NCBI RefSeq assembly: GCF_008974245.1
Contig: NZ_BBZI01000008.1
Span: forward strand, 735,516 to 799,515
DNA length: 64,000 bases
Reading direction: 5' to 3'
From: Streptomyces abyssomicinicus
GTDB lineage: Bacteria > Actinomycetota > Actinomycetes > Streptomycetales > Streptomycetaceae
Shown here: piece after piece, positions 17,727 through 25,638 of the stretch
Layout: each line of letters begins with the position of its first letter
Numbering within the stretch: position 1 is the first letter of the stretch
Notes under the pieces: model-generated
What the model was told of the DNA's origin: nothing
Database searches by the model: none
The model's input: the letters and a program-made list of their open reading frames with translations, nothing else
Program-made: the position numbers and the translations under genes

Positions 17727-17770
17727 ACTTGGCGGCAAGCAGCTTAGTTGCAAGCTACTTGCCGTCAAGT
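17727..17770. promoter_or_regulatory. 44-bp palindromic operator between MFS and MarR genes
   Basis: Outer arms 17727-17739 and 17758-17770 match at 12 of 13 positions (ACTTGgCGGCAAG against its complement). A nested pair AGCTT (17741-17745) / AAGCT (17752-17756) shares the same centre. The site overlaps the predicted MFS promoter, so MarR binding should repress the exporter and possibly marR itself. Confidence 0.75.
17741..17768 (-). promoter_or_regulatory. Predicted promoter of the MFS-EamA operon
   Basis: Reading leftward: -35 TTGACG (17763-17768), 16-base spacer, -10 TAAGCT (17741-17746). It lies wholly inside the palindromic operator. Confidence 0.5.
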
Positions 17771-17777
17771 TACTTTT

Positions 17778-17807
17778 TTGCCAGGGCGCTGCGCCGCCGC
17801 CGATACT
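17778..17807 (+). promoter_or_regulatory. Predicted promoter of the MarR gene
   Basis: -35 TTGCCA (17778-17783), 18-base spacer, -10 GATACT (17802-17807). Transcription would begin about 17814, at the ATG (17815), giving a leaderless message; no ribosome site precedes the ATG. Confidence 0.5.
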
Positions 17808-17814
17808 CGGGCCC

Positions 17815-18327
17815 ATGAGTACTCGCGACCCCGGGCACAGGGACGACGTCGACGCGATCATCGAGCAGTGGGCCCGGGAACGGCCCGATCTGGAGACGCC
17901 CGCCATGGAGGTCTTCGGACGGATCTACCGGCTGGCCCGCGGAATGGGCGAGCGGACGGAGAAGGAATACGCCGCCTTCGGCGTCTCCCGGGGGGAGTTC
18001 GACGTGCTGGCCACGCTGCGGCGCTCCGGCGAGCCGTTCACCCTCTCGCCGCGCGAGCTGTCCGCCACGCTGATGCTCACCACGGGCGGGATGACGGGCC
18101 GGCTGGACAAGCTGGAGCGGGCCGGGCTGCTGACGCGCTCGCCCGACCCGACCGACCGGCGGGCGCTGCGGGTCTCGCTCACCGAGCGCGGCCTGTCCGT
18201 GGTGAACGAGGCGGTGGCCGCCGGACTGGCCGCGCAGGCGCGGGTGCTGACGGACGCTCTGGACGAGCGGCGGACCGCCGAACTGGCGGGGCTGCTGCGG
18301 GATCTGCTGGCCTCCCTGGAGCGCTAG
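17815..18327 (+). CDS. MarR family transcriptional regulator
   Basis: This 170-residue protein is a winged helix-turn-helix repressor of the MarR class. The recognition region is at about residues 60-115: SRGEFDVLATLRRSG, then LSPRELSATLMLTTGGMTGRLDKLERAGLLTRSPDPTDRRALRVSLTERG, including the conserved D-x-R-x(2)-R wing. Terminal helices would form the dimer. It faces the MFS-EamA exporters across a long palindrome, so a ligand exported by those pumps is the likely inducer. The ATG at 17815 was chosen because the protein then starts at the usual family length and the predicted transcript starts there. Confidence 0.92.
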   Translation: MSTRDPGHRDDVDAIIEQWARERPDLETPAMEVFGRIYRLARGMGERTEKEYAAFGVSRGEFDVLATLRRSGEPFTLSPRELSATLMLTTGGMTGRLDKLERAGLLTRSPDPTDRRALRVSLTERGLSVVNEAVAAGLAAQARVLTDALDERRTAELAGLLRDLLASLER

Positions 18328-18542
18328 GCGACCGCCCCGCGGCGTGCCCGGAGCGGGGCGGCACGCCGCACCGCCGCCCCGCGGCCCGCCCACCGCGGTC
18401 CCGCCGCCCCGCTGCCCTGCTGCCCCGCCCACCGCGACCCCGCACGCCGCTGCCTCGCGCACCGCGGCAAGGTGCCCCGCGACCCCCGCCGCGGCACCGC
18501 GCACCGCCGCCCCGCGGCCCCGCGGCCCGCCCACCTCGGCGG

Positions 18543-20024
18543 TCAGCCCACGTGCGTGTCCAGCGCCTCCCGCACCCGCTCCACGGTGGCCGTCTCCGCG
18601 GCCCAGGCCACGTATCCGTCGGGACGGACCAGGACCGCGGTGCCGCGCGGGGCGGACCACCGCTCCACCACCAGGCGCCCGCCCCGCCCGTCCGCGGCGG
18701 ACCCCACGGCGAGCCCGGCCGGGGCGAGCAGCACGAACCGCCCGCCGCGCAGCGCCTCGTAGAGGCGGCGCCCGCCCGCCAGCGGCACGTCCGGCACCCG
18801 CGCGCCGACCGTGCGGTGGGCGCCGCGCGGCCGGCGGTAGCGGATGCCGATGCCGGTGACCATGGCGGCCCCCCGCCGCCACGCCGGGGCCACCCGGCCG
18901 GCCGTGGCCAGCATCACCGTGCGCAGGGCGCGGCTCACCGGGCCGTGGGCCAGCGCGCCGCGCAGCATCGTGCCGCTGACCAGCAGCACCATCCGTCCGA
19001 CCGGGTGCCGTTCCGCGTGGTAGGTGTCGAGCAGCGGCTCACCGGCGTGCCCGTTGAGCACGGCGGCCAGCTTCCAGCCGAGGTTGGCGGCGTCCTGGAG
19101 GCCGGTGTTCATGCCCTGGCCGCCGGCCGGGGAGTGGACGTGCGCGGCGTCGCCGGCCAGCAGGACCCTGCCGACCCGGTACGCGGGCACCTGCCGCTCG
19201 TCGCTGTGGAAGCGGGACATCCAGCGCGGGTCGTGCATCCCGAAGTCGGTGCCGAGGGCGCTGCGGACGACCTCGCGGACCTCGTCGAGGCTCACCGGGT
19301 CGCTGTCCGGCCGGTCGTCGCCGCGCCGCCAGCCGGTCACCCGGTGGTAGCCGTCACCGAAGGGGGCGACCAGCGCGAAGCCCTCCGGTCCGGCGTCGAC
19401 GGCGAGCGCGGAGCCGGTCTCCTCGGCCAGCCTGACGTCGGCGAGGACGAGGGAGCGGATCGCCGAGCGCCCCGGGAACGGCAGTCCGACCAGCTCCCGG
19501 ACCGCGCTGTGCGCGCCGTCGGTCCCCACCACGTAGGCGGCGCGCAGGGACTCGCCACCGCCGGGCGTGGCGACCTCGACCGTCACCCCGTCGGCGTCCT
19601 GGACGAGGCCCGTCACTTCGGTCCCGTACGCGAAACGCACCCCGGCCCCGACGGCGCGCCGCTCCAGCAGCCGTTCCACCTCGTACTGCGGGACGACCAG
19701 GATGTAGGGGAAGCGCGTGGGGAGCGAGCCCAGCTCCAGCGAGAGGCCCCCGAAGAGGCGGAAACTCCGGAGGCGGCGGCCGGTCTCGGCCAGTTCGTCG
19801 GCGAGGCCGCGGGCGTCGAGCTGCTCCATGGTGCGGGCGTGCACCACCAGGGCGCGGGAGAGGTTGCTGATTCCGTGCGGTCGCTTCTCCACCAGGGTGA
19901 CCGGGACACCGGCCTCGGCGAGGTCCCCGGCCAGCAGCAGCCCGGTGGGTCCGGCGCCGACGACGATCACGGAGCGGGACAGGTCGTCGGAGGGGTGCGC
20001 GGTGGTGCCCTGAGCAGTGGTCAT
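18543..20024 (-). CDS. FAD-dependent aromatic monooxygenase
   Basis: This 493-residue class A flavin monooxygenase belongs to the PheA/TfdB, polyketide hydroxylase and rifampicin monooxygenase group. It has the N-terminal FAD-binding motif VIVVGAGPTGLLLAGDLAEAG (residues 19-39), the DG motif in YVVGTDGAHSAVR near 166-178, and the second FAD motif GRVLLAGDAAHVHSPAGGQGMN near 286-307. The C-terminal thioredoxin-like domain is short. It would hydroxylate an aromatic compound using NAD(P)H and oxygen. The substrate could be an antibiotic or a catabolic phenol. The divergent TetR gene and twin operators indicate ligand-induced expression. Confidence 0.9.
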   Translation of the reverse strand: MTTAQGTTAHPSDDLSRSVIVVGAGPTGLLLAGDLAEAGVPVTLVEKRPHGISNLSRALVVHARTMEQLDARGLADELAETGRRLRSFRLFGGLSLELGSLPTRFPYILVVPQYEVERLLERRAVGAGVRFAYGTEVTGLVQDADGVTVEVATPGGGESLRAAYVVGTDGAHSAVRELVGLPFPGRSAIRSLVLADVRLAEETGSALAVDAGPEGFALVAPFGDGYHRVTGWRRGDDRPDSDPVSLDEVREVVRSALGTDFGMHDPRWMSRFHSDERQVPAYRVGRVLLAGDAAHVHSPAGGQGMNTGLQDAANLGWKLAAVLNGHAGEPLLDTYHAERHPVGRMVLLVSGTMLRGALAHGPVSRALRTVMLATAGRVAPAWRRGAAMVTGIGIRYRRPRGAHRTVGARVPDVPLAGGRRLYEALRGGRFVLLAPAGLAVGSAADGRGGRLVVERWSAPRGTAVLVRPDGYVAWAAETATVERVREALDTHVG

Positions 20025-20065
20025 GAGGCCTCCCGAGGTCGGTGGCCGCGGAGGTGACCCGGTAG

Positions 20066-20095
20066 GTCAACACCTGTTGGCCAACGCTTGTTGAC
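20066..20095. promoter_or_regulatory. Operator 1 for the TetR regulator
   Basis: A 30-bp site with end arms GTCAACA / TGTTGAC and a central perfect palindrome GTTGGCCAAC (20076-20085). It is a direct repeat (26 of 30 identical) of the site at 20121-20150 and lies 41 bp upstream of the monooxygenase start. Confidence 0.75.
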
Positions 20096-20114
20096 TAAGC
20101 TAGACCCGCGGGTC

Positions 20115-20143
20115 TGGACGGTCAACAGCTGTTGGCCTACGTT
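20115..20143 (+). promoter_or_regulatory. Predicted promoter of the TetR gene
   Basis: -35 TGGACG (20115-20120), 17-base spacer, -10 TACGTT (20138-20143). The start would fall at about 20150, next to the ATG at 20151, with no ribosome site, suggesting a leaderless message. Confidence 0.45.
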
Positions 20144-20150
20144 TGTTGGC
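20121..20150. promoter_or_regulatory. Operator 2 for the TetR regulator, abutting its start codon
   Basis: Second copy of the 30-bp site, containing the perfect palindrome CAACAGCTGTTG (20123-20134). It occupies the spacer and -10 of the predicted TetR promoter and ends one base before the ATG, so autorepression is expected. Copy-to-copy distance is 55 bp. Confidence 0.75.
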
Positions 20151-20744
20151 ATGACCGAGAACAGCCCCCCGGCCGACACCGGGACGCACCGCCCCCGCCG
20201 CTCCGAGGCGACCCGGGCGGCGATCCTGCGGGCGGCCGTCGCGCGGTTCGCGGCCGACGGGTACGAGCGCGCCACCATCCGCGCCATCGCCCGGGACGCG
20301 GACATCGACCCGTCGATGGTGATGCGCTACTACGGCAACAAGGAGGGACTGTTCCGGGCCGCGTCGGAGATCGACCTGCGGATGCCGGACTTCGCCGGGG
20401 TGCGCGCCGAGGAGGCCGGAGAGGCGCTGGTGCGGCACTTCCTCCAGCGGTGGGAGGAGGACGGCTCACTGGCCGCGATGCTCCGAGTCGGCCTCGCCTC
20501 CGGGCTGGACGAGGGTCGGCAGCAGGCCCTGCTGGAGGGGCAGGTGGGACCGGCGGTGGCCCGGTTCTGCGCGGTCCCGGCCGAGATCCCGCGCCGCACG
20601 GCGCTGGTCGCCTCGCAGGTCCTGGGCATGGCGGTGCTGCGCTACCTGCTGGAGGTGCCGACGGTCACCTCGATGACCCACGACGAGATCGTGGCGTGGC
20701 TCGCCCCGACGGTGCAGCGCTACCTCACCGCGGAGACCGCCTGA
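20151..20744 (+). CDS. TetR family transcriptional regulator
   Basis: This 197-residue repressor has the N-terminal TetR helix-turn-helix at about residues 13-60: RRSEATRAAILRAAVARF, then YERATIRAIARDADIDPSMVMRYYGNKEGLF. The C-terminal helical ligand domain (TetR_C type) follows. It is divergent from the FAD monooxygenase, and two direct-repeat operators lie between them. The ATG at 20151 was preferred to an in-frame start at 20088, because the longer version would put the operators inside the coding sequence and add residues foreign to the family. Confidence 0.92.
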   Translation: MTENSPPADTGTHRPRRSEATRAAILRAAVARFAADGYERATIRAIARDADIDPSMVMRYYGNKEGLFRAASEIDLRMPDFAGVRAEEAGEALVRHFLQRWEEDGSLAAMLRVGLASGLDEGRQQALLEGQVGPAVARFCAVPAEIPRRTALVASQVLGMAVLRYLLEVPTVTSMTHDEIVAWLAPTVQRYLTAETA

Positions 20745-20887
20745 GGACGACCGAGCACCGCCCGGAACACACGTCGAGGGTGCCGTCCTCGCGCACGGGA
20801 CTTCGTGACACGGGGGCGGCACCCTCGACGATCTGCTGTTGTGCCGGTGGAACCGGCGGACGCCCGGCCGGGGCCGGGGCGACCGGG

Positions 20888-21154
20888 TCAGGAGTTCTTG
20901 GTCCTGATGTTGGTCGACGTCACGCGGTGCTCCTCCTTGGACCGGTCCAGGACCATGACCGCACCGGCGATCGCGGCGAAGAGCACGATCGGGAGGACGA
21001 CGTAGAGGCCCAGGGTCTCCACGACGCTCAGGCCGGTGCCGGGGTCGTCACCGTCGTCGCGAATGAGCGCGAACGCGGGGGACGACATGAGCAGCATCAT
21101 CAGCGTCGTGCCGGCGGCCAGGGCGCCGGTGCGCAGGGCGTTCTTCTTGTCCAC
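20888..21154 (-). CDS. Small membrane protein, function unknown
   Basis: This 88-residue protein has a hydrophobic N-terminal segment ending in SSPAFA (a signal peptide or first helix, about residues 8-28), a short acidic loop (IRDDGDDPGTG), a second helix (about 43-66, TLGLYVVLPIVLFAAIAGAVMVL) and a charged cytoplasmic tail. Two helices with a short outside loop are likely. I do not recognise a family beyond small conserved Streptomyces membrane proteins. The GTG start at 21154 is followed by DKKNALRTG, a typical cytoplasmic start; its ribosome site is weak. It stands 62 bp from malQ on the same strand. Confidence 0.65.
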   Translation of the reverse strand: MDKKNALRTGALAAGTTLMMLLMSSPAFALIRDDGDDPGTGLSVVETLGLYVVLPIVLFAAIAGAVMVLDRSKEEHRVTSTNIRTKNS

Positions 21155-21216
21155 GGCGCCCAAGGTACCCAACGCGGGGAGAGGCCGCGCGCCCGGGGTG
21201 CCCACCGCCGGGCGTG

Positions 21217-23343
21217 TCAGCCGGGCGGGTCCTGTTCCGGGTGCTCCCGCACCGGCTCGTCGAGGCCCGCCAGCAGGGCGTGCAGCCGCGGCGAGGAGGA
21301 GACCTCCTCCAGGGTTACGGGGCGGCCCTCGCCGTCGGCCACCGGCAGCCGCCAGTTGGGGTACTCGTCCGAGGTGCCAGGGACGTTCTGCGGACGCCGG
21401 TCGCCGACGCCGTCGGGGAGCCAGACGCCCACCAGGCGGGCCGGGGTCCGCCACAGGAACCGGTGCAGGGCGAGGACGACGTCCTCCTCACGGGTGCCCT
21501 CCAGCAGGCCGCGGGCGTCCAGCTCGGCCAGCCACTCCCCCAGCTCGGCCGCCGCCTCCTGGCGCTCGAGCTCCGCCGGCCGGGTGAGCAGACCGAGCCG
21601 GTCCCGCAGGTCCACGTGGTCGTGGGCGATCCGGGAGGCGGTGGGCGGCAGGTCGTGGGTGGTGACGGTGGCCAGGCAGTCCTCCCGCCAGCTCCCGGGG
21701 GTGAGGGGGCGGCCGTCGGTCTCCCAGGCGCGCTCGAACCAGAGCACCGAGGTGCCGAGGACCCCCCGGTCCCGCAGCGCCTCGCGGACGCCGGGCTCGA
21801 CCGTGCCGAGGTCCTCGCCGATGACGGCGGCACCGGCCCGGTGCGCCTCCAGGGCGAGCACCGCGAGCATGGCCTCGGCGTCGTACCGGACGTAGGTTCC
21901 CTGGGTGGGCGGGCGGCCCTGGGGGACCCACCAGAGCCGGAAGAGACCCATCACATGGTCGATGCGCAGCGCCCCGGCGTGCCGGAACCGGGCGCGCAGC
22001 AGGTCGCGCAGCGGCGCGTAGCCGGTCTCGGCGAGGCGGTCGGGGCGCCACGGCGGCAGGCCCCAGTCCTGTCCGCGCGCGTTGAAGGCGTCGGGCGGGG
22101 CCCCCACCGAGATGCCGGTGGCGAAGCAGTCCCTCAAGGCCCAGGTGTCCGCGCCCGCCGGGTGGACGCCGACGGCGAGGTCGTGGATGAGGCCCACCGG
22201 CATCCCGGCATCGCGGGCGGCGCGCTGGGCGGCGGCGAGCTGTTCGTCGGTGAGCCAGGTCAGCCACCGGTGGAACTCCACCCGGTCCGCGAGTTCACGC
22301 CGGGTACGGGCGATCTCCGGCGACCGCGGGTCGCGCAGCCGCTCGGGCCAGCGGTGCCAGTCGGGGCCGTGCACCTCGGCGAGGGCGTACCAGGTGGCGT
22401 GGTCCTCCAGGGCGTGGCCCTCGCGGGCCAGGAAGTCGACGTAGGCGGCGCGCCGGCCCGGCGCGAGGGGCACCGCGCGCACCAGTTCCAGGGCGCGGCG
22501 CTTGAGGTCCCAGACGGCGTCGCGGTCGATCCGCGCGTCCTTGGCGAGCACGCCCTCGCGCAGCCGGGCGGCCTGCTCGGCGAGGGCGCGCAGGCGGGGG
22601 CGTTCCTCCTCGGCGACGTGCGCGAACTCGGGGATCTCCTCGACCCGCAGGTGGACGGGGTCCGGGAAGCGGCGGGAGGACGGCCGGTACGGGGAGGGGT
22701 CGGCCGGGGGCCCGGGCACGCCCGCGTGCAGCGGGTTGAGCTGCACGAAGCCGACACCCAGGGCCCGCCCGGCCCAGCCGGCCAGGTCGGCCAGGTCGCC
22801 GAGGTCGCCCATGCCCCAGGAGCGGTGCGAGAGCAGAGAGTAGAGCTGCACCAGCAGTCCCGTGTGCCGCCCGTCAACGCCGGGCGCGCGGTCGGGGGCG
22901 ACGATCAGGTGGGACTCGCCGGTGCGGCCGTCGGGCGTGGTGGCGGTGAGCCGGTGGACGCCGTACGGGAGTCCGTCGAGACAGTCCCGGCCGGTGCGGG
23001 TCGCGCCGTCCTCGGTGTCGACGCGCAGGACGGTGCCATCGGGCAGGGCGGTGCCCTCGGGCAGGGGGATGCCATCGGGCAGGGCGGTGCCCTCGGGCGG
23101 GGACGGGAGCCCCTGCCCGGTGAGCACCAGCGTGGGCGGCAGCAGCCGCCGCGCGAGTTCCCGTTCCCGCGCCGCCAGCGCGGCGGCGGGGTCGGCGGTG
23201 TCCACGCCCAGCGCGGTGAGCGCGGCGGTCACCGCCTCCTCGGGGACGGTGACCGTGCGGTCCGGCGCCGGCCGGTACTCCGTGGCCACGCCGTACAGCT
23301 CCGCCAGCCGCGCCAGCGACTCCCCCGGTACCGGTCCGGCCAC
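21217..23343 (-). CDS. malQ: 4-alpha-glucanotransferase (amylomaltase)
   Basis: This 708-residue GH77 enzyme moves alpha-1,4-glucan segments between maltodextrins in the cytoplasm. The catalytic nucleophile is Asp462 (LRIDHVMG), the acid/base is Glu510 (IGEDLG), and the transition-state Asp is Asp564 (TTHDLPP). PSSRRFPDPVHL is the conserved substrate loop. An extra N-terminal domain (about 190 residues), common in actinobacterial MalQ, contains a small in-frame repeat of the type LPDGTALPEG (23040-23105). The GTG at 23343 is preceded by GAGGAGG and was chosen over an upstream ATG at 23394. No glycogen or maltose genes are adjacent. Confidence 0.95.
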   Translation of the reverse strand: MAGPVPGESLARLAELYGVATEYRPAPDRTVTVPEEAVTAALTALGVDTADPAAALAARERELARRLLPPTLVLTGQGLPSPPEGTALPDGIPLPEGTALPDGTVLRVDTEDGATRTGRDCLDGLPYGVHRLTATTPDGRTGESHLIVAPDRAPGVDGRHTGLLVQLYSLLSHRSWGMGDLGDLADLAGWAGRALGVGFVQLNPLHAGVPGPPADPSPYRPSSRRFPDPVHLRVEEIPEFAHVAEEERPRLRALAEQAARLREGVLAKDARIDRDAVWDLKRRALELVRAVPLAPGRRAAYVDFLAREGHALEDHATWYALAEVHGPDWHRWPERLRDPRSPEIARTRRELADRVEFHRWLTWLTDEQLAAAQRAARDAGMPVGLIHDLAVGVHPAGADTWALRDCFATGISVGAPPDAFNARGQDWGLPPWRPDRLAETGYAPLRDLLRARFRHAGALRIDHVMGLFRLWWVPQGRPPTQGTYVRYDAEAMLAVLALEAHRAGAAVIGEDLGTVEPGVREALRDRGVLGTSVLWFERAWETDGRPLTPGSWREDCLATVTTHDLPPTASRIAHDHVDLRDRLGLLTRPAELERQEAAAELGEWLAELDARGLLEGTREEDVVLALHRFLWRTPARLVGVWLPDGVGDRRPQNVPGTSDEYPNWRLPVADGEGRPVTLEEVSSSPRLHALLAGLDEPVREHPEQDPPG

Positions 23344-23549
23344 GGTGCCTCCTCGTCGAGGTTTCGAAGGTTCGCGGTGTCGCGGTGTCGCCAATACGAG
23401 GTGTCTCGATGTCGAGGCCGGCCGTCGCGGTGCCGGGGACGAGCGGCACCCCCGGACAGTTGGCTACCCACCGAGCGGCACGCCAGACATCTCCTCCCCC
23501 GAACGGGTGCCGGCCCAGGCACCGGGGAACACGAAGGCCCGGATCGATG

Positions 23550-24086
23550 TCAGGCCGATACGCCGTCGATCCGGGCCAGTGCCTCGTCCGCGCCGTACGG
23601 CCTCAGGTACGGCAGCCAGCGCGGGTCCCGGTGGCCGGTGCCGATAATGCGCCAGGCCAGACCGGTGGGCGGGGCCGGTTTGTGGCGCAGTCTCCAGCCC
23701 AGCTCGCCGAGGTGGCGGTCGGCCTTGGTGTGGTTGCAGCGCCGGCAGGAGGCCACCACGTTGTCCCAGACGTGCTGCCCGCCGCGGCTGCGGGGGATCA
23801 CGTGGTCGACGCTGGTGGCGACGCCGCCGCAGTACATGCAGCGCCCGCCGTCGCGGGCGAACAGGGCCCGCCGGGTCAAGGGCACCGGCCCCCGGTAGGG
23901 GACGCGGACGAAACGCTTGAGCCGGACCACGCTGGGCGCCGGCAGGGAGAGGGTCGCGCTGTGCAGGTGGGCGCCGGACTCCTCGAGGCAGACTGCCTTG
24001 TTCTCGAGGACGAGGACGAGCGCGCGGCGGAGCGGTACGACGCCGAGCGGCTCGTACGACGCGTTGAGGACCAGGACATGCGGCAC
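23550..24086 (-). CDS. HNH endonuclease
   Basis: This 178-residue protein has a His-Asn-His nuclease domain at about residues 83-130: CMYCGG, then DHVIPRSRGGQHVWDNVVASCRRCN. The two CxxC pairs bind a structural zinc, and the DHV histidine and the downstream Asn/His make the metal site. The N-terminal part (VLVLNASYEPLGVVPLRRALVLVL) is typical of a widely conserved actinobacterial HNH family of unknown duty. It is not attached to any phage or restriction gene here. The GTG start at 24086 follows AGGAGGCACC. Confidence 0.9.
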   Translation of the reverse strand: MPHVLVLNASYEPLGVVPLRRALVLVLENKAVCLEESGAHLHSATLSLPAPSVVRLKRFVRVPYRGPVPLTRRALFARDGGRCMYCGGVATSVDHVIPRSRGGQHVWDNVVASCRRCNHTKADRHLGELGWRLRHKPAPPTGLAWRIIGTGHRDPRWLPYLRPYGADEALARIDGVSA

Positions 24087-24436
24087 GGTGCCTCCTTGTA
24101 CGCCGGCGGCGCGTGGCTCGCGCCGTGACGATCTGGAGTCAGTTTCCCCTCTGCCCTGGTCGCGGCGCCACCACGTGGGAACAACGGGGTGGCCGCGAAG
24201 GGCCGTGGTGTTGGCCACAGGCGCGACCCACGGTTCCCGGCGGCACCGGCCGCCGCACGGCTCCCGAGGTCACCGCTTATTCCTCCCTCATCCCCTGGTG
24301 AGGCCTGTCTCTCTTCCCCGCGAAGCTGCGGGGCCACCCGGTTTGCCCCGTTAGTGTGGTCGGACTGCCCCTTCGGCTCCCCCTCGTTGCCGTGTCCGTC
24401 CCGCCGGGGCAGCCACCGCACCTGGAGGTATCCGCC
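24087..24436. other. Divergent intergenic region, HNH / MscS
   Basis: This 350-base gap between divergent genes should hold both promoters. No repeat longer than a few bases and no credible small gene was seen. A GGAGG ribosome site for the channel gene is at its right end. Confidence 0.4.
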
Positions 24437-25555
24437 GTGTCCCTGTCCGTCGTCCTTCCGGCCGCCGGCCCGGACCCGTCCACATCCCCCGCACCGTCCC
24501 TCATGACCCCCGCCACCGGCGGCTCCCCCGCCCCGACGCCGACCATGCCGTCCCTGCAGGAGGCCCAGCAGCGCGCGTCCGAGGCCGCCGGGTGGTTCCA
24601 GGAGAACTGGGCGAACTGGCTGGCCGTGGGCCTGCGGATCGTGCTGATCGTGGCGATCGCCCTGGTGCTGCGGATGCTGGTGCGCCGGGCCATCACCCGG
24701 CTGATCGACCGGATGAACCGCAACACCTCCGCCTCCGAGGGCAGCACCCTCGGCGGACTGCTGGTCAACGCGGAGCGGCGGCGTCAGCGCTCGCAGGCGA
24801 TCGGCTCGGTGCTGCGGTCCGTGGCCTCCTTCGTGATCCTCGGCACCGCGTTCCTGATGGTGCTGGGCGCCTTCCAGATCAACCTGGCGCCGCTGCTCGC
24901 CTCGGCCGGTGTGGCCGGTGTGGCGATCGGTTTCGGCGCGCGGAACCTGGTCACCGACTTCCTCTCCGGTGTCTTCATGATCCTCGAGGACCAGTACGGC
25001 GTCGGTGACACCGTCGACGCCGGCGTGGCCACCGGTGAGGTCATCGAGGTCGGCCTGCGCGTCACCAAGCTGCGCGGCGACAACGGCGAGATCTGGTACG
25101 TCCGCAACGGCGAGATCAAGCGGATCGGCAACGCCTCCCAGGGCTGGGCCACCGCCGGGGTGAACGTCAACGTACGGCCCGAGGAGGACCTGGACAGGGT
25201 CCGGTCGGTGCTCACCGAGGTCGCCGAGCGGATCGCCAAGGAGGAGCCCTGGAGCGAGATCCTGTGGGGTCCGGTCGAGGTGCTGGGTCTGGACGACGTG
25301 CTGCTGGACTCCATGGTCATCCGGGTCACCGCGCGGACCATGCCCGGCAAGGCGGTCAACGTGGAGCGCGAGCTGCGCTGGCGGATGAAGCGGGCGCTGG
25401 ACGCGGCGGGCATCCGCATGATCGGCGTCCCGGAACAGGCCGTCGAGGAGCCGGCCGTCGACCCGACGGCCGGGATGGCCGCGCCGTCGGCCTTCGCCAG
25501 CAGCAGCTCCCCGCAGTCGGTGGCGGCGTCGCCGATCCCGCCGAAGACGCTGTGA
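24437..25555 (+). CDS. Mechanosensitive ion channel (MscS family)
   Basis: This 372-residue channel would open under membrane tension to release solutes in osmotic downshock. A Pro/Ser-rich N-terminal tail is followed by helix 1 (WLAVGLRIVLIVAIALVLRMLV), helix 2 (VLRSVASFVILGTAFLMVLGAF) and the pore helix TM3 (LLASAGVAGVAIGFGARNLVTDFLSGVFMI), with the family's Gly/Ala packing and the FGARNLVTDF hinge. The beta domain (EDQYGVGDTVD...GEVIEVGLRVTKLR) and the C-terminal domain are complete. The GTG at 24437 follows CTGGAGG. It is transcribed alone and ends at a strong hairpin. Confidence 0.93.
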   Translation: MSLSVVLPAAGPDPSTSPAPSLMTPATGGSPAPTPTMPSLQEAQQRASEAAGWFQENWANWLAVGLRIVLIVAIALVLRMLVRRAITRLIDRMNRNTSASEGSTLGGLLVNAERRRQRSQAIGSVLRSVASFVILGTAFLMVLGAFQINLAPLLASAGVAGVAIGFGARNLVTDFLSGVFMILEDQYGVGDTVDAGVATGEVIEVGLRVTKLRGDNGEIWYVRNGEIKRIGNASQGWATAGVNVNVRPEEDLDRVRSVLTEVAERIAKEEPWSEILWGPVEVLGLDDVLLDSMVIRVTARTMPGKAVNVERELRWRMKRALDAAGIRMIGVPEQAVEEPAVDPTAGMAAPSAFASSSSPQSVAASPIPPKTL

Positions 25556-25578
25556 CGGCCTGACGGCCTGAGAACGCC

Positions 25579-25616
25579 GAGGGGCGGTGCCCGGAACACT
25601 CCGGGCACCGCCCCTC
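25579..25616. terminator. Terminator between MscS and the ABC permease gene
   Basis: A perfect 16-bp stem (25579-25594 with 25601-25616), loop AACACT, lies between two convergent genes and probably serves both. Confidence 0.9.
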
Positions 25617-25638
25617 CCCCGTTCCCCCGTCGCGGTGG

